A stretch of DNA of 64,000 nt. Origin: Photobacterium lipolyticum (GTDB lineage: Bacteria; Pseudomonadota; Gammaproteobacteria; Enterobacterales; Vibrionaceae). A program made the translations under genes and the position numbers. The stretch lies in assembly GCF_003026475.1 (NCBI RefSeq), contig NZ_PYMC01000011.1, positions 1-64,000 of the forward strand. Direction: 5' to 3'. Shown here piece after piece: positions 7,905-18,281 of the stretch (the first letter of the stretch is position 1; the number at the start of each line of letters is the position of its first letter). The notes beneath the pieces were generated by a model. The model saw only the letters and a program-made list of their open reading frames with translations, was not told where the DNA came from and did not search any database.

Positions 7905-10361
7905 TTAGGCGGCATTACCGATATTGTTTTCGATAGCGTGGTAAGGTTTGGCTGCAAGCTCTTCTGAGGCGAAGTCATCGACATTGATTGTACGTAAACG
8001 ACCTTCTTCCGCTTTACGTAGCAGGTCTGCTTCTTCCTCATTGATGGCGTTAAGCTCTAAACCGGTCGCCGCAACCTTATCAAGCTGCATGAACGGTAGC
8101 TTTTTGCCTGCGGCCTGGCAGACACGATCATAGATGGGTTCAGCAGCCAGAATATCTTTCAGAGCCAGCTCAATCATACCGACGGCATTATTTTCGGTTG
8201 CTTCAAGGAATTGGCCTTGACCAATTCGGCTACGTGTATCACAAGGGGTCTGGATAATACGAGCCACTTTATGATCAAGCTTGTCACTGGGTTTTGCACG
8301 CCCCTGACCAAGCGGGAAAATAACGGCACGCAGCATGCTTGCAATAAAGCGATTCGGGAAGTTAGCCAGGAATTGATCCAGGGCTTCTTCTGTCTGATAC
8401 AGAGAATCCTGCAGCCCCCAATGAACAAGTGGCAGATCTTCTTGTTTACAGCCGTCATCAGCAAAACGTTTTAGCGTCGCCGAGGACAGATAAAGCTGAC
8501 TTAACACATCTCCCAAGCGAGCAGACAGACGTTCTTTTCGTTTCAGTGAACCACCCAATACGGCCATTGAAATATCGGCCAGTAAGGCGAGGTTAGCACT
8601 GTAGCGATTCATTTGCTGATAGTAACGGACTGTTGGATCCTTGCGTGGTGCAACAGAGCCACGGCCATCTGTTAAGCCTAGCCAGAGCGAGCGAACCATG
8701 TTGCTTATCACAAAACCAATATGACCAAACATGGCTTTATCAAAATCAGTTAACGCCTGCTCCGGATTGTCATTGTAGGCTGCATTCATTTCGTCCAAGA
8801 CATATGGATGGCAGCGGATGGCACCCTGACCAAAGATGATCATTGATCGGGTCAGGATATTAGCGCCTTCAACGGTAACGGCAATGGGGGCTCCTTGATA
8901 ACCACGAGCCAGGAAATTACTTGGCCCCATACAGATCCCTTTACCACCGACGATATCCATTGCATCAATAACACTGCGTTGACTACGATGCGTACAGTGA
9001 TATTTGACAATGGCTGAGATCACAGATGGTTTTTCGCCTAAATCGATGCCAGCGACAGTGAGGTTACTAGCAGCATCCAGGACATAAGCATTACCGGTAA
9101 GGCGTGCAAGCGGTTCTTCAATCCCTTCCATTTTACCTATTGGCAGTTTGAACTGGCGACGAATACGGGCATAGGCACCAGTTGCCATTGCCGCTGTTTT
9201 AATACCCCCGGTAGAGTTTGACGGTAAGGTAATACCGCGGCCGACAGACAGGCACTCAACCAGCATGCGCCACCCCTGGCCTGCCATTTCTGGGCCACCA
9301 ATGATGAAATCTATTGGTACAAAGACTTTGTTACCCTGAGTTGGACCATTCTGGAAAGGTACATTGAGAGGGAAGTGGCGTCGGCCGATTTCAACGCCTT
9401 CTATTTCGGTCGGGATCAAGGCACAAGTAATGCCGGGCTCTTCTTCATCGCTAAGTAGATGATCAGGATCAAAGAGCTTAAACGCCAGCCCCAATACTGT
9501 CGCTACAGGCGCTAAGGTGATGTAACGCTTATTCCAGGTCAGCTCCATGCCGAGCACTTCCTCGCCTTGCCAGATCCCTTTCTTCACGATACCGAAATCA
9601 GAAATCGATCCAGCGTCAGAACCCGCTTCCGGGCTGGTCAGGGCAAAACATGGGATCTCTTTCCCTTCCGCCAGGCGAGGCAGGTAATGGTCTTTTTGAC
9701 TTTGGGTGCCATAGTGCTGCAGCAGTTCGCCGGGGCCTAATGAGTTCGGTACACCGACTGTCGATGACAGTACGGCAGAAACCCCAGTCAGTTTTTGTAA
9801 CACAAGGGATTGTGCATAAGCTGAAAACTCCAGCCCACCGTATTGTTTATCGATGATCATTGCGAAGAATTTATGATCTTTCAGATATTGCCAGACTTCA
9901 GGAGGTAGATCGGCCAGTTCATGGGTGACCTGAAAGTCGTTAACCATGCGGCAGACTTCGGTAACGGGCCCTTCCAGAAAGGTTTTTTCTTCTGCACTCA
10001 GACGCGGCGCCGGGATGTCATGCAGTTTGTTCCAATCAGGATTACCACGGAACAGATCCGCTTCCCACCAGACAGTCCCCGCATCAATGGCCTCTTTTTC
10101 GGTCCGGGACATTTCAGGCATAACACCTTTAAACAGTTTTAAAGCGGGCTGGCTGAGGAAACTTTTGCGGAGGGAGAAAATATTGATTGGTACCGCAATG
10201 ACGAGGAACACCAACCAGCTGTATAGACCAACCACATCAAGTACTGAGCCGATTGCAAGTACCGCAGCCAAGGCCAGAGTAAAGGTTTTCAGACTTGTTC
10301 TATGGTAGGCGAGTATGCCCGTTATACCTATGAATCCTAGTAGGTACATGAGTGTTACCAT
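7905..10361 (-). CDS. fadE: Acyl-CoA dehydrogenase (FadE)
   Basis: First step of fatty-acid beta-oxidation: FAD-dependent oxidation of acyl-CoA to trans-2-enoyl-CoA. About 818 residues, as for E. coli FadE (814). Two or three hydrophobic segments occupy residues 1-65, followed by the acyl-CoA dehydrogenase domains with [15 protein letters not shown] and [16 protein letters not shown]. The ATG at 10361 has a strong AAGGAGA site 8 bases upstream, so the longer frame to 10394 is not used. A FadR-like operator lies about 220 bp upstream. In E. coli gmhA is the divergent neighbour; here a SulP gene lies between. Confidence 0.95.
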   Translation of the reverse strand: MVTLMYLLGFIGITGILAYHRTSLKTFTLALAAVLAIGSVLDVVGLYSWLVFLVIAVPINIFSLRKSFLSQPALKLFKGVMPEMSRTEKEAIDAGTVWWEADLFRGNPDWNKLHDIPAPRLSAEEKTFLEGPVTEVCRMVNDFQVTHELADLPPEVWQYLKDHKFFAMIIDKQYGGLEFSAYAQSLVLQKLTGVSAVLSSTVGVPNSLGPGELLQHYGTQSQKDHYLPRLAEGKEIPCFALTSPEAGSDAGSISDFGIVKKGIWQGEEVLGMELTWNKRYITLAPVATVLGLAFKLFDPDHLLSDEEEPGITCALIPTEIEGVEIGRRHFPLNVPFQNGPTQGNKVFVPIDFIIGGPEMAGQGWRMLVECLSVGRGITLPSNSTGGIKTAAMATGAYARIRRQFKLPIGKMEGIEEPLARLTGNAYVLDAASNLTVAGIDLGEKPSVISAIVKYHCTHRSQRSVIDAMDIVGGKGICMGPSNFLARGYQGAPIAVTVEGANILTRSMIIFGQGAIRCHPYVLDEMNAAYNDNPEQALTDFDKAMFGHIGFVISNMVRSLWLGLTDGRGSVAPRKDPTVRYYQQMNRYSANLALLADISMAVLGGSLKRKERLSARLGDVLSQLYLSSATLKRFADDGCKQEDLPLVHWGLQDSLYQTEEALDQFLANFPNRFIASMLRAVIFPLGQGRAKPSDKLDHKVARIIQTPCDTRSRIGQGQFLEATENNAVGMIELALKDILAAEPIYDRVCQAAGKKLPFMQLDKVAATGLELNAINEEEADLLRKAEEGRLRTINVDDFASEELAAKPYHAIENNIGNAA

Positions 10362-10947
10362 GGTGATTCTCCTTATCGGGGCGTAACGTCTCACCTCATT
10401 GCTATTTCGTTCAACACTGCTTATTTTTCAAGCAGTAGAGAAAGCGTTCATTTATCTCGATAAATGTCATACGAAAAAATCGCTGCCTTCCCTGTTATTG
10501 AACAAAATAGCTGTGAGTTGACCCGTTACAGAATATTTTTAATAAATATACTTTGTTGGACTGGGTACACTTTATGCAAGGTAAGAGGTCTTACCACCAG
10601 TTGTAAGTGTAATGGTTTTTTTAACGGAATGTAAAATAATTTTCCACCCTGAAATGGGGTTGTTACGTGCTTGTGGTTTGCTATCCGTTGATATAACTGG
10701 GGTTGATCAAAATCAGTGAGTTACTTTTTTGTGCTTGCTAAAATCATCCAGCCTATTAATATAGGAGCATATTGTGATGTTGTTCACGTTAATGCCATGA
10801 CTATCGACTTCTGTCTGGCGGTAGTGGGCAACATTTTGTCATCTGTTGCCTTTCCCGATCTCCGACTGACACATGCCCGCCGGATCCCTCTTTCGGGTTG
10901 ACAGCTATTCCTGTTTTTTCTTGTGTACGTAAGTGCAGGGGTTTGTC
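10362..10947. other. Non-coding region between fadE and the SulP gene
   Basis: A 586-bp divergent intergenic region. It contains the FadR-like site (10583-10599) and a TTGACA hexamer at 10898-10903 that could be the -35 of the SulP promoter, although no good -10 follows. I see no convincing gene: the 61-codon frame at 10716-10901 has no ribosome-binding site and no recognisable product. Confidence 0.6.
10583..10599 (-). promoter_or_regulatory. Candidate FadR operator upstream of fadE
   Basis: Read on the minus strand the site is TGGTGGTAAGACCTCTT. It matches the core of the E. coli FadR consensus AACTGGTCGGACCTGTT at TGGT, GACCT and TT (11 of 17 bases). It lies within an inverted repeat GGTAAGA-GG-TCTTACC. 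FadR repression of fadE is established in E. coli and Vibrio; operator use here is inferred. Confidence 0.5.
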
Positions 10948-12675
10948 GTGTTGCTATTTCATGCTTTATCACAAGCGTGGAAGGATGGTTATTCCTTCTC
11001 TAAATTTCGTTCTGATATCGTTGCGGGTGTGACGGTCGGTATTGTTGCTATTCCTCTTGGCATGGCTTTGGCTATTGCCGTTGGTGTGCCGCCACAACAT
11101 GGCCTGTATACCGTTATCGTGGCGGGTTTGTTGGCGGCATTATTCGGCGGCTCTCGATTTAACATCACAGGTCCGACGGCGGCATTTGTGGTGATCTTGC
11201 TACCCATCACCCAGCAATATGGTCTGAGTGGTTTAATGCTGGCGACATTAATGTCGGGTGTGATCCTGGTTCTGATGGGGATTTTACGTCTTGGTCAGCT
11301 GGTGGCATATGTTCCTTATCCGGTGACAACGGGCTTTACTGCCGGTATTGGTCTGGTTATTGCGTTTCTGCAATTAAAAGATCTGCTTGGGTTATCGGTG
11401 GTAGGAAATCCCATTCACTTCCCGGAAAAAGTGATGGCTTATGCCAGCGCGTTACCAAGCGTGGATTTTGCCGATACGACTGTTGGCCTGATCACCATCA
11501 CCGTATTTATAGCATGGAGTAAATTAAAGACCCGTATTCCACCACATGTTGTTGCTTTGGTGAGCGGTACATTGTTGGCTTTGCTGATGAACCATTTCGG
11601 GTCCTCTCACGTTGGATTACTGGGTGAAAAATTCCATTATCAGATCGGAGATTTGATTGGTCAGGGGATCCCTCAGGTATTGCCCCAATTTAGTGTGTTA
11701 TGGCACAACGATAGTGTGAATTGGTCGCTGGTCGTCGAGTTGCTGCCTGCTGCTTTTATTATTGCGATGTTAGGCTGCATTGAGTCGTTGCTCTGTGCCG
11801 TTGTTGCCGATGGTATGACGGGCAAGAAGCACAACCCCAATGCAGAACTCGTAGGCCAGGGGTTGGCAAATATTGTTGTGCCATTTTTCGGCGGTATTCC
11901 GGCAACGGCTGCTATTGCCCGTACCGCAACCAATATCCGTTCAGGCGCCTTCTCTCCGGTTTCAGCTATCATTCACGCCCTTTTCGTGCTGGCAGCAATG
12001 ATTGCTCTGGCGCCAATGTTATCTTATGTGCCAATGAGTGCGTTAGCTGGCCTGTTGATCATGGTGGCTTGGAATATGTCAGAAGCCCCGCACTTTGTGC
12101 ATACTCTGAAAGTGGCGCCTCGTCGTGATGTCGCAGTACTGTTAACCTGTTTCACGTTGACTGTAGTGTTCGACATGGTAATTGCTGTGGTGGTGGGGTT
12201 GTTGTTAGCCGGGGTGTTGTTTATCCAGCGTATTGCCAGCTTGACCACGGTTACTGTGGTAGGTGAACAGCATGAACATCTGGATCTTGGTTCTGATGTG
12301 GTTGTTTACGATATTAACGGTCCTCTCTTTTTTGCTGCGAGTGAAAAAGCATTTTCAGTGATTGATCGTTCATCGATTGATACGCGTGCCGTTGTATTGG
12401 ATTTCACGGATGTTTCTACCATTGATATTACGGCGATTCATGCATTTGAAAATGCATTAGATCGTCTTCGTCATTATCCGGTGTACTTATTGGGAGTTGT
12501 CCCGCATGTTAAGACTAAGCTGGCCAATGCGGGCGTATTGGCTGCAGATAATATCACCCTTTATGCTTCTGCTCCGTCATTACGCGAGCATTTGGCAATA
12601 AACCATCACAATGTGTCCTCTCAGGAGTCGACACCCTCGACCGTTTCTTTGTACACTGCAGATACAGGCGTATAG
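10948..12675 (+). CDS. dauA: SulP-family anion transporter with STAS domain (DauA/YchM-like)
   Basis: An inner-membrane transporter of about 575 residues with 10-14 hydrophobic segments in the SulP fold (FNITGPTAAFVVIL, ATAAIARTATNIRSGA) and a C-terminal cytoplasmic STAS domain (from about residue 430, with AVVLDFTDVSTIDITAI). It closely resembles E. coli DauA as I recall it (for example LLCAVVADGMTGKKH, WNMSEA), which carries C4-dicarboxylates; sulfate or bicarbonate transport cannot be excluded. GTG 10948 follows AGGGG by 6 bases and is preferred to GTG 10933. The gene interrupts the fadE-gmhA pairing known in E. coli. Confidence 0.85.
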   Translation: MLLFHALSQAWKDGYSFSKFRSDIVAGVTVGIVAIPLGMALAIAVGVPPQHGLYTVIVAGLLAALFGGSRFNITGPTAAFVVILLPITQQYGLSGLMLATLMSGVILVLMGILRLGQLVAYVPYPVTTGFTAGIGLVIAFLQLKDLLGLSVVGNPIHFPEKVMAYASALPSVDFADTTVGLITITVFIAWSKLKTRIPPHVVALVSGTLLALLMNHFGSSHVGLLGEKFHYQIGDLIGQGIPQVLPQFSVLWHNDSVNWSLVVELLPAAFIIAMLGCIESLLCAVVADGMTGKKHNPNAELVGQGLANIVVPFFGGIPATAAIARTATNIRSGAFSPVSAIIHALFVLAAMIALAPMLSYVPMSALAGLLIMVAWNMSEAPHFVHTLKVAPRRDVAVLLTCFTLTVVFDMVIAVVVGLLLAGVLFIQRIASLTTVTVVGEQHEHLDLGSDVVVYDINGPLFFAASEKAFSVIDRSSIDTRAVVLDFTDVSTIDITAIHAFENALDRLRHYPVYLLGVVPHVKTKLANAGVLAADNITLYASAPSLREHLAINHHNVSSQESTPSTVSLYTADTGV

Positions 12676-12737
12676 CAATTCAGGTGTGTGAAATGTGCCC
12701 TGAAAAATCTATTTAATGAATAATCAGAGATAAGCCT

Positions 12738-13316
12738 ATGTATCAAGATATGATTCGTGCAGAGTTAGGTGAAGCTGCCGAAGTGTTAAACCGCTTTTTG
12801 AACGACGAAAAAAATATTGCGGATATTGAAGCGGCAGCAAAGCTGCTGGCTGATTCATTTAAACAGGGTGGTAAAGTCTTATCGTGCGGAAACGGTGGTT
12901 CTCATTGTGATGCGATGCATTTTGCTGAAGAACTGACAGGCCGTTACCGAGAGGATCGTCCAGGTTACCCGGGTATTGCGATTTCGGATCCCAGTCATTT
13001 GTCATGTGTCAGTAATGACTTTGGCTATGAGTACGTGTTCTCTCGTTATCTTGAAGCAGTCGGCGCGCAGGGGGATGTGCTGTTTGGTCTGTCTACCTCA
13101 GGTAATTCAGGCAACATTCTTAAAGCGATTGAAGCCGCCCATGCAAAAGGCATGAAGGTGATTGCGCTGACGGGGAAAGACGGCGGCAAGATGGCGGGTT
13201 TGGCCGATGTGGAAATTCGTGTTCCGCACTTTGGCTTTGCCGATCGCATCCAGGAAGTGCATATTAAAATTATTCATATTTTGATTATGCTGGTGGAAAA
13301 AGAGATGGCGGTATAG
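12738..13316 (+). CDS. gmhA: Phosphoheptose isomerase (sedoheptulose-7-phosphate isomerase)
   Basis: Converts sedoheptulose 7-phosphate to D-glycero-D-manno-heptose 7-phosphate, the first step of LPS inner-core heptose synthesis. A 192-residue SIS-domain protein, the same length as E. coli GmhA and nearly collinear with it: [35 protein letters not shown] and a C-terminal HIKIIHILI helix. The start ATG follows the AGAGATAAG ribosome-binding region. yafJ follows 43 bp downstream, as in E. coli. Confidence 0.97.
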   Translation: MYQDMIRAELGEAAEVLNRFLNDEKNIADIEAAAKLLADSFKQGGKVLSCGNGGSHCDAMHFAEELTGRYREDRPGYPGIAISDPSHLSCVSNDFGYEYVFSRYLEAVGAQGDVLFGLSTSGNSGNILKAIEAAHAKGMKVIALTGKDGGKMAGLADVEIRVPHFGFADRIQEVHIKIIHILIMLVEKEMAV

Positions 13317-13359
13317 CTGTTAAAGAAAGCTGCTATTTAAAAAGAGAGGCATCAGGAAT

Positions 13360-14139
13360 ATGTGTGAATTGCTTGGCATGAGCGCAAATGTGCCAACAGA
13401 TATCTGTTTTAGTTTTACTGGCCTGATGCAGCGCGGCGGAAAAACGGGGCCTCATCGTGATGGTTGGGGAATCGTCTTCTATGAAGGCAAAGGGTTTAGA
13501 ACATTTAAAGACCCTAATCCGAGCTATCAATCTCGTATTGCCGAGTTAGTTCAGGAATACCCGATCAAAAGCTGCGCAGTGGTCAGCCATATCCGGCAGG
13601 CTAATCGGGGAGGGGTGAGTTTAGAAAACACCCATCCTTTTACCCGGGAGCTATGGGGACATTACTGGACTTTTGCCCATAATGGTCAGCTAACAGGCTA
13701 TGAAGTGCTTGATACCGGACGCTTTAAACCCGTCGGGGATACAGATAGTGAAATTGCTTTTTGCTGGTTGCTAAACCAGTTAGAAGCTAAATTTCCAGAT
13801 TTACCCAATGACTTCGCGCCAGTGTATGACTATATCGCACAGTGTTGCGATCGCTTGCGCCAGCTTGGTGTGTATAACATGCTGCTCAGCAACGGCAGCT
13901 GTGTTGTGACTTACTGTACCAACAACTTGCATTGGATCACGCGCCGCGCCCCATTTGGGCAGGCATCGTTGATCGATGAAGATGTCACGATTGATTTCCA
14001 TAAGGAAACAACACCCAATGATGTGGTAACCGTGATTGCGACTCAGCCTCTCACCAATGATGAGCGTTGGCATAAAATGCAGCAGGGGGAGTTTAGCGTG
14101 TTCCACTTTGGTGAACTCGTTCATAACCGGACCCTGTAG
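13360..14139 (+). CDS. yafJ: Class II glutamine amidotransferase (YafJ-like)
   Basis: A 259-residue Ntn-hydrolase of the GATase type 2 family. Cys2 directly after the initiator Met (MCELLGMSAN) is the expected nucleophile. GPHRDGWGI, HIRQANRGGVSLENTHPF and FAHNGQLTGY are the glutaminase-domain motifs. There is no synthetase domain, so the acceptor reaction is unknown. RBS AGAGAGG is 9 bases before the ATG. Adjacent to gmhA as in E. coli. Confidence 0.92.
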   Translation: MCELLGMSANVPTDICFSFTGLMQRGGKTGPHRDGWGIVFYEGKGFRTFKDPNPSYQSRIAELVQEYPIKSCAVVSHIRQANRGGVSLENTHPFTRELWGHYWTFAHNGQLTGYEVLDTGRFKPVGDTDSEIAFCWLLNQLEAKFPDLPNDFAPVYDYIAQCCDRLRQLGVYNMLLSNGSCVVTYCTNNLHWITRRAPFGQASLIDEDVTIDFHKETTPNDVVTVIATQPLTNDERWHKMQQGEFSVFHFGELVHNRTL

Positions 14140-14219
14140 GCGGATGTTGCTGCTCAAGGCGTTGTGATCTAATAGCTGATGCGCTAATGCCGGGTGTGAA
14201 CAATTTGACGAATAAATAA

Positions 14220-14246
14220 AAACGCGGCCAGCTGGCCGCGTTTTTT
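14220..14246. terminator. Terminator between yafJ and purN
   Basis: An 11-bp stem AAACGCGGCCA/TGGCCGCGTTT with a two-base centre, followed by TTTTTT on the plus strand and preceded by an A-rich run that serves the minus strand. It overlaps the end of purN by 2 bases. Confidence 0.88.
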
Positions 14247-14889
14247 ATTCGTCGGCTGCGTAGCCATGGGGAGGCAGTGGTTCGCGGTCTAATACCGCGG
14301 CTTCATTCTCCATCATTAAACGATCTTGCAAGAACCAGTTCGCAACTAAAGGATAAATGCGATGCTCTTGCTGCTGTACTCTGGCTGTTACTTCTTCAAC
14401 CGTATCCTCAGCAAAAATAGGCACTTTTGCTTGCAGGATCACCGGGCCACCATCTAATTCTTCGGTGACAAAGTGGACACTGGTACCATGCTCCTTATCA
14501 CCAGCATCTAAAGCGCGCTGGTGGGTATGAAGACCGGTGTATTTCGGCAACAAAGAAGGATGGATGTTAAGCATTTTGCCCTGATAGTGACGGACAAACT
14601 CATCACTAAGGATACGCATGAACCCGGCCAATATGACTAGTTCTGGCTCGAAGCTATCGATTTGCTCTGCCAATGCCTTATCGTAAGCTTCGCGATCAGC
14701 GTAATCACTTGCGGCAAGAGACACCGCTTCAATTCCTGCCTGGCGAGCGCGTTCAAGGCCATAAGCATCAGCTTGGTTTGATAGCACGGCCGTGACTTTT
14801 GCGTCTTCAATGGTCCCATTCTGACAAGCATCAATGATAGCTTGAAGATTTGAACCATTACCAGAAATTAGGACAACGATGTTTTTCAT
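14245..14889 (-). CDS. purN: Phosphoribosylglycinamide formyltransferase 1
   Basis: Transfers a formyl group from 10-formyl-tetrahydrofolate to GAR in purine synthesis. Start chosen at MKNIVVLISGNGSNLQ (214 residues, E. coli 212); the frame is open further up, into purM. The phosphate loop SGNGSNLQ and the catalytic region NIHPSLLPKY (Asn, His) are present, with the conserved Asp in VTEELDGGP. It lies 4 bp after the purM stop in a purMN operon. Confidence 0.96.
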   Translation of the reverse strand: MKNIVVLISGNGSNLQAIIDACQNGTIEDAKVTAVLSNQADAYGLERARQAGIEAVSLAASDYADREAYDKALAEQIDSFEPELVILAGFMRILSDEFVRHYQGKMLNIHPSLLPKYTGLHTHQRALDAGDKEHGTSVHFVTEELDGGPVILQAKVPIFAEDTVEEVTARVQQQEHRIYPLVANWFLQDRLMMENEAAVLDREPLPPHGYAADE

Positions 14890-14893
14890 CGAC

Positions 14894-15934
14894 TTACTTG
14901 ATCTCCACCTGCTCTTCGCCTGCGTCAGCGTTAGCAATTTCACCGAGCAGCCAGGCGTTTTCGCCTTCTGTCTTCAGAATTTCAATTGCTTGCTCTGCTT
15001 GGGCTTGTGGTAAGGCAATTACTAGGCCAACACCACAGTTGAAAGTACGGTACATTTCGTAGGTTTCAACATTGCCGGCTGTTTGTAGCCAGTTGAAGAT
15101 TGCAGGCCACTGCCAGCTGTTGCCATTAACAACCGCTTTAGTTCCTTTTGGAAGGACTCGTGGAATATTCTCCCAGAAACCACCGCCAGTGATATGAGAA
15201 ATCGCGTGAACATCGCAGGATTCCATCATTTTCAGCGTTGATTTCACATAAATCTTGGTTGGGGTTAGCAGGTGATCCGCGAGTGATTTACCTTCCAGAT
15301 CCTGGTTAAGATCAGCTTGTGACACTTCTATGATTTTGCGGACGAGTGAATAGCCGTTTGAGTGCGGGCCGCTTGAGCCAACAGCGATTAGTGCATCGCC
15401 AGCTTTCACTTTAGAGCCGTCGATGATGTCAGCTTTTTCAACCACACCGACACAGAAACCAGCAACATCGTAATCTTCGCCGTGGTACATGCCCGGCATT
15501 TCAGCCGTTTCACCGCCGATTAACGCGCAGCCCGCCAGGATACAACCTTCGCCGATACCAGCAACAACACTTGCTGCGGTATCAACTTCCAGCTTGCCTG
15601 TTGCATAATAATCAAGGAAGAATAGCGGTTCGCCACCTTGAACAATCAGGTCGTTGACACACATCGCAACGAGATCGATACCGATCGTGTCATGCTTGTT
15701 CAGATCCATCGCTAAACGAAGTTTAGTGCCCACGCCGTCGGTGCCTGATACCAATATCGGCTCTTTATACTTGGTTGGTAACGAGCATAGTGCCCCGAAA
15801 CCACCAATGCCGCCCATTACCTCTGGGCGGTGGGTGCGTTTTACCACCCCTTTAATACGATCTACTAATGCATTACCTGCATCGATATCTACACCAGCAT
15901 CTTTGTAACTAAGAGAAGAGTTATTGCCGCTCAC
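14894..15934 (-). CDS. purM: Phosphoribosylformylglycinamidine cyclo-ligase (AIR synthetase)
   Basis: ATP-dependent ring closure of FGAM to AIR, the fifth step of purine synthesis. 346 residues starting with GTG, as in E. coli PurM (345). The motifs [44 protein letters not shown] and the C-terminal [11 protein letters not shown] are strongly conserved. A GAGGG ribosome-binding site lies 7 bases upstream. A PurR box lies about 64 bp upstream. Confidence 0.97.
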   Translation of the reverse strand: MSGNNSSLSYKDAGVDIDAGNALVDRIKGVVKRTHRPEVMGGIGGFGALCSLPTKYKEPILVSGTDGVGTKLRLAMDLNKHDTIGIDLVAMCVNDLIVQGGEPLFFLDYYATGKLEVDTAASVVAGIGEGCILAGCALIGGETAEMPGMYHGEDYDVAGFCVGVVEKADIIDGSKVKAGDALIAVGSSGPHSNGYSLVRKIIEVSQADLNQDLEGKSLADHLLTPTKIYVKSTLKMMESCDVHAISHITGGGFWENIPRVLPKGTKAVVNGNSWQWPAIFNWLQTAGNVETYEMYRTFNCGVGLVIALPQAQAEQAIEILKTEGENAWLLGEIANADAGEEQVEIK

Positions 15935-15997
15935 AGGAGGTCCCTCAACGTATTAAAGTAAAAAAGCGGGAGTATGATAACAGCAGTCAGGGCGGAA

Positions 15998-16013
15998 AGG
16001 GAAACGTTTGCGT
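15998..16013. promoter_or_regulatory. PurR operator between purM and upp
   Basis: The 16-mer AGGGAAACGTTTGCGT matches the PurR consensus ACGCAAACGTTTGCGT at 14 of 16 positions, with a perfect right half. It lies 64-80 bp before the purM start and about 120 bp before upp. PurR control of purMN is established in E. coli; here it is inferred from the site. Confidence 0.8.
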
Positions 16014-16130
16014 CAATAAATCTTGCTGGGTGTTTCCTGAGCAAACGATACCCTTTCCCCTATCAGAAGGTTAATGGTCTAGTGTATAATGGTTCGATTT
16101 TTTTAAATTTTGTTTGCTTAGGAGTCAGAA

Positions 16131-16757
16131 ATGAAAGTCGTTGAGGTTAAACACCCACTGGTTAAACATAAGATTGGTCTTATGCGCGAAGGCGACATCA
16201 GCACTAAGCGTTTTCGTGAGTTAGCAACGGAAGTAGGCAGCTTACTGACGTATGAAGCGACTTCAGACTTCGAAACAGAAAAAGTTATCATTGAAGGGTG
16301 GAATGGTCCAGTTGAAATTGACCAGATCAAAGGTAAAAAGGTAACGGTTGTACCTATTCTTCGTGCTGGCCTTGGTATGATGGACGGTGTACTTGAACAT
16401 GTACCAAGCGCACGTATCAGCGTGGTCGGTATTTACCGTGATGAAGAAACATTAGAGCCTGTTCCTTACTTCAACAAGCTAGCATCAAACATTGATGAGC
16501 GTATTGCTTTGGTTGTTGACCCAATGTTGGCGACTGGCGGTTCAATGATTGCAACGCTGGATCTGCTAAAAGAGAAAGGCTGTAAGCAGATTAAAGTCTT
16601 AGTACTTGTTGCTGCGCCTGAAGGTATTGATGCACTGGAAAAAGCACATCCAGATGTTGAGCTGTACACCGCTGCTATCGATGAGAAGCTAAATGACAAA
16701 GGCTACATCGTTCCTGGTCTGGGCGATGCGGGTGATAAGATCTTCGGTACTAAGTAA
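16131..16757 (+). CDS. upp: Uracil phosphoribosyltransferase
   Basis: Salvage enzyme forming UMP from uracil and PRPP. 208 residues, the same as E. coli. The PRPP loop [30 protein letters not shown] and the uracil-binding C terminus [17 protein letters not shown] are present. AGGAGT ribosome-binding site before the ATG. A TATAAT hexamer at 16085-16090 is a likely -10. Divergent from purM, and convergent with the uracil permease uraA rather than in one operon as in E. coli. Confidence 0.97.
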   Translation: MKVVEVKHPLVKHKIGLMREGDISTKRFRELATEVGSLLTYEATSDFETEKVIIEGWNGPVEIDQIKGKKVTVVPILRAGLGMMDGVLEHVPSARISVVGIYRDEETLEPVPYFNKLASNIDERIALVVDPMLATGGSMIATLDLLKEKGCKQIKVLVLVAAPEGIDALEKAHPDVELYTAAIDEKLNDKGYIVPGLGDAGDKIFGTK

Positions 16758-16777
16758 GCCCGAAGTCATGATAGAGA

Positions 16778-16803
16778 AAAGCCGAACGTAGTCCGGCTTT
16801 TTT
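16778..16803 (+). terminator. upp terminator
   Basis: Stem AAAGCCG/CGGCTTT with a 9-base loop followed by TTT, 20 bp after the upp stop. Confidence 0.8.
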
Positions 16804-16820
16804 ATTATCTGAATTGGTAT

Positions 16821-16852
16821 AAAGGCTGCAGCTAAGATTGCAGCCTTTTTTA
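16821..16852. terminator. Second hairpin between upp and uraA
   Basis: A 10-bp perfect stem AAAGGCTGCA/TGCAGCCTTT, loop GCTAAGAT, with a TTTTTTATT tail on the plus strand. It lies 17 bp after the uraA stop on the minus strand, so it may serve both genes, though its minus-strand tail is weaker. Confidence 0.75.
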
Positions 16853-16868
16853 TTAGAACTACAATGCC

Positions 16869-18134
16869 TTAACTTTCTGTGGCATTTCCCATCTGAGCAT
16901 TATCAACAACATGATTCTCACCCAGATCGTCAGGCAGGATCAGGTTCAGCAAGATGGCAACAATACCGCACAGGCTCACACCTTGCAGGCTGAACTCGCC
17001 GATACCGAAAGCCATGCCGCCAATACCAAATACCAGTGTTACCGCCACGATAACCAGGTTACGTGCTTTGTGCAGATCAACCTGGTTCTTGATGAGCGTA
17101 TTGAGGCCAACGGTTGCAATGGAACCAAAGAGCAGGATCATGATGCCGCCCATAACCGGGACCGGAATAGTTTGCAATATTGCACCTAGCTTGCCGACAA
17201 ATGCCAATACCAGTGCGGTTACGGCAGCCCAGGTCATGATAATTGGGTTAAAGGCTTTGGTTAGCATCACTGCGCCTGTGACTTCTGAGTAAGTGGTGTT
17301 AGGCGGCGCACCAAACATTGATGCCGCAATGGTAGCAATCCCGTCCCCCGCCATCGTGCGGTGCAGGCCCGGTTTTTTCAGGTAGTCTTTACCGGTCACG
17401 TTTGAAATCGCCAGTATATCGCCCACATGCTCTACCGCGGGAGCAATCGCCACGGGGATCATAAATAACACGGCGTTAATGTTGAACTCAGGGAAAGTGA
17501 AGTTTGGCATCGCGAGCCAGCTTGCCTGAGCAACTGGCGAAAAGTCGACAACGCCAAAGCCCAAGCTCACACCGTAACCTGCAACAATACCGCCCATAAT
17601 CGGGACCAACTTCAGGAAGCCTTTGGCAAAAACACTGAGAGCGATAGTCACAAGCAGAGAGACGCTTGAAATCCAAAGCGCAGCATTACCATTAACCAAT
17701 TGAGCCGCGCCATCGCCAGTTTTTCCTAATGCCATATTTACGGCGACGGGTGCTAAGCCTAAGCCAATGACCATGATAACCGGGCCAACGACAACGGGTG
17801 GCAGGATTTTATGGATAATCGCAACGCCACGTACTTTGATGATGGCTCCCATCAGCACATACACGACGCCAGCCATCATCAGGCCACCCATGGTGCCAGC
17901 GATTCCCCAGGTTTGGACGCCGTAAATAATTGGAGCGATGAATGCGAAAGAGGAAGCGAGGAAGATGGGAACGGAACGTTTAGTGATGATTTGAAAAAGA
18001 AGAGTACCAATACCCGCACCAAAGAGGGCAACACTAGGATCCAGCCCGGTAAGTAACGGAACCAGAACCAACGCACCAAATGCGACGAACAGCATTTGTG
18101 CACCTTGCAGTACCTGCATCATTGTATATTCCAT
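16869..18134 (-). CDS. uraA: Uracil permease (NCS2 nucleobase:cation symporter)
   Basis: Inner-membrane uracil-proton symporter of 421 residues with the 14-helix NCS2 pattern. The signature region GLHRTMAGDGIATIAASMFGAP followed by NTTYSEVTGA corresponds to the E. coli UraA stretch with FFGSTPNTTYGENIG. The transport-core Glu is in APAVEHVGD. Together with Upp it forms the uracil salvage route. Start at MEYTMMQ; a second Met at residue 5 is possible. Confidence 0.94.
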   Translation of the reverse strand: MEYTMMQVLQGAQMLFVAFGALVLVPLLTGLDPSVALFGAGIGTLLFQIITKRSVPIFLASSFAFIAPIIYGVQTWGIAGTMGGLMMAGVVYVLMGAIIKVRGVAIIHKILPPVVVGPVIMVIGLGLAPVAVNMALGKTGDGAAQLVNGNAALWISSVSLLVTIALSVFAKGFLKLVPIMGGIVAGYGVSLGFGVVDFSPVAQASWLAMPNFTFPEFNINAVLFMIPVAIAPAVEHVGDILAISNVTGKDYLKKPGLHRTMAGDGIATIAASMFGAPPNTTYSEVTGAVMLTKAFNPIIMTWAAVTALVLAFVGKLGAILQTIPVPVMGGIMILLFGSIATVGLNTLIKNQVDLHKARNLVIVAVTLVFGIGGMAFGIGEFSLQGVSLCGIVAILLNLILPDDLGENHVVDNAQMGNATES

Positions 18135-18281
18135 CCTGTCTGAAAAAAAAATCGCGCAATCCTAGCATGGAAGCAATCGATTACCTAACGGAATTTGTGA
18201 GTTAAATCTCACTTTCACCCAGGTTTGTCTGGAATTGCTTGATACCTCATCTTTTCATGAAAATTCCTCGATGTTTATCAT

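Noticed and set aside
10716..10901. 61-codon open frame in the fadE-SulP gap
   Set aside because: No ribosome-binding site, no recognisable domain, and it lies in the regulatory region.
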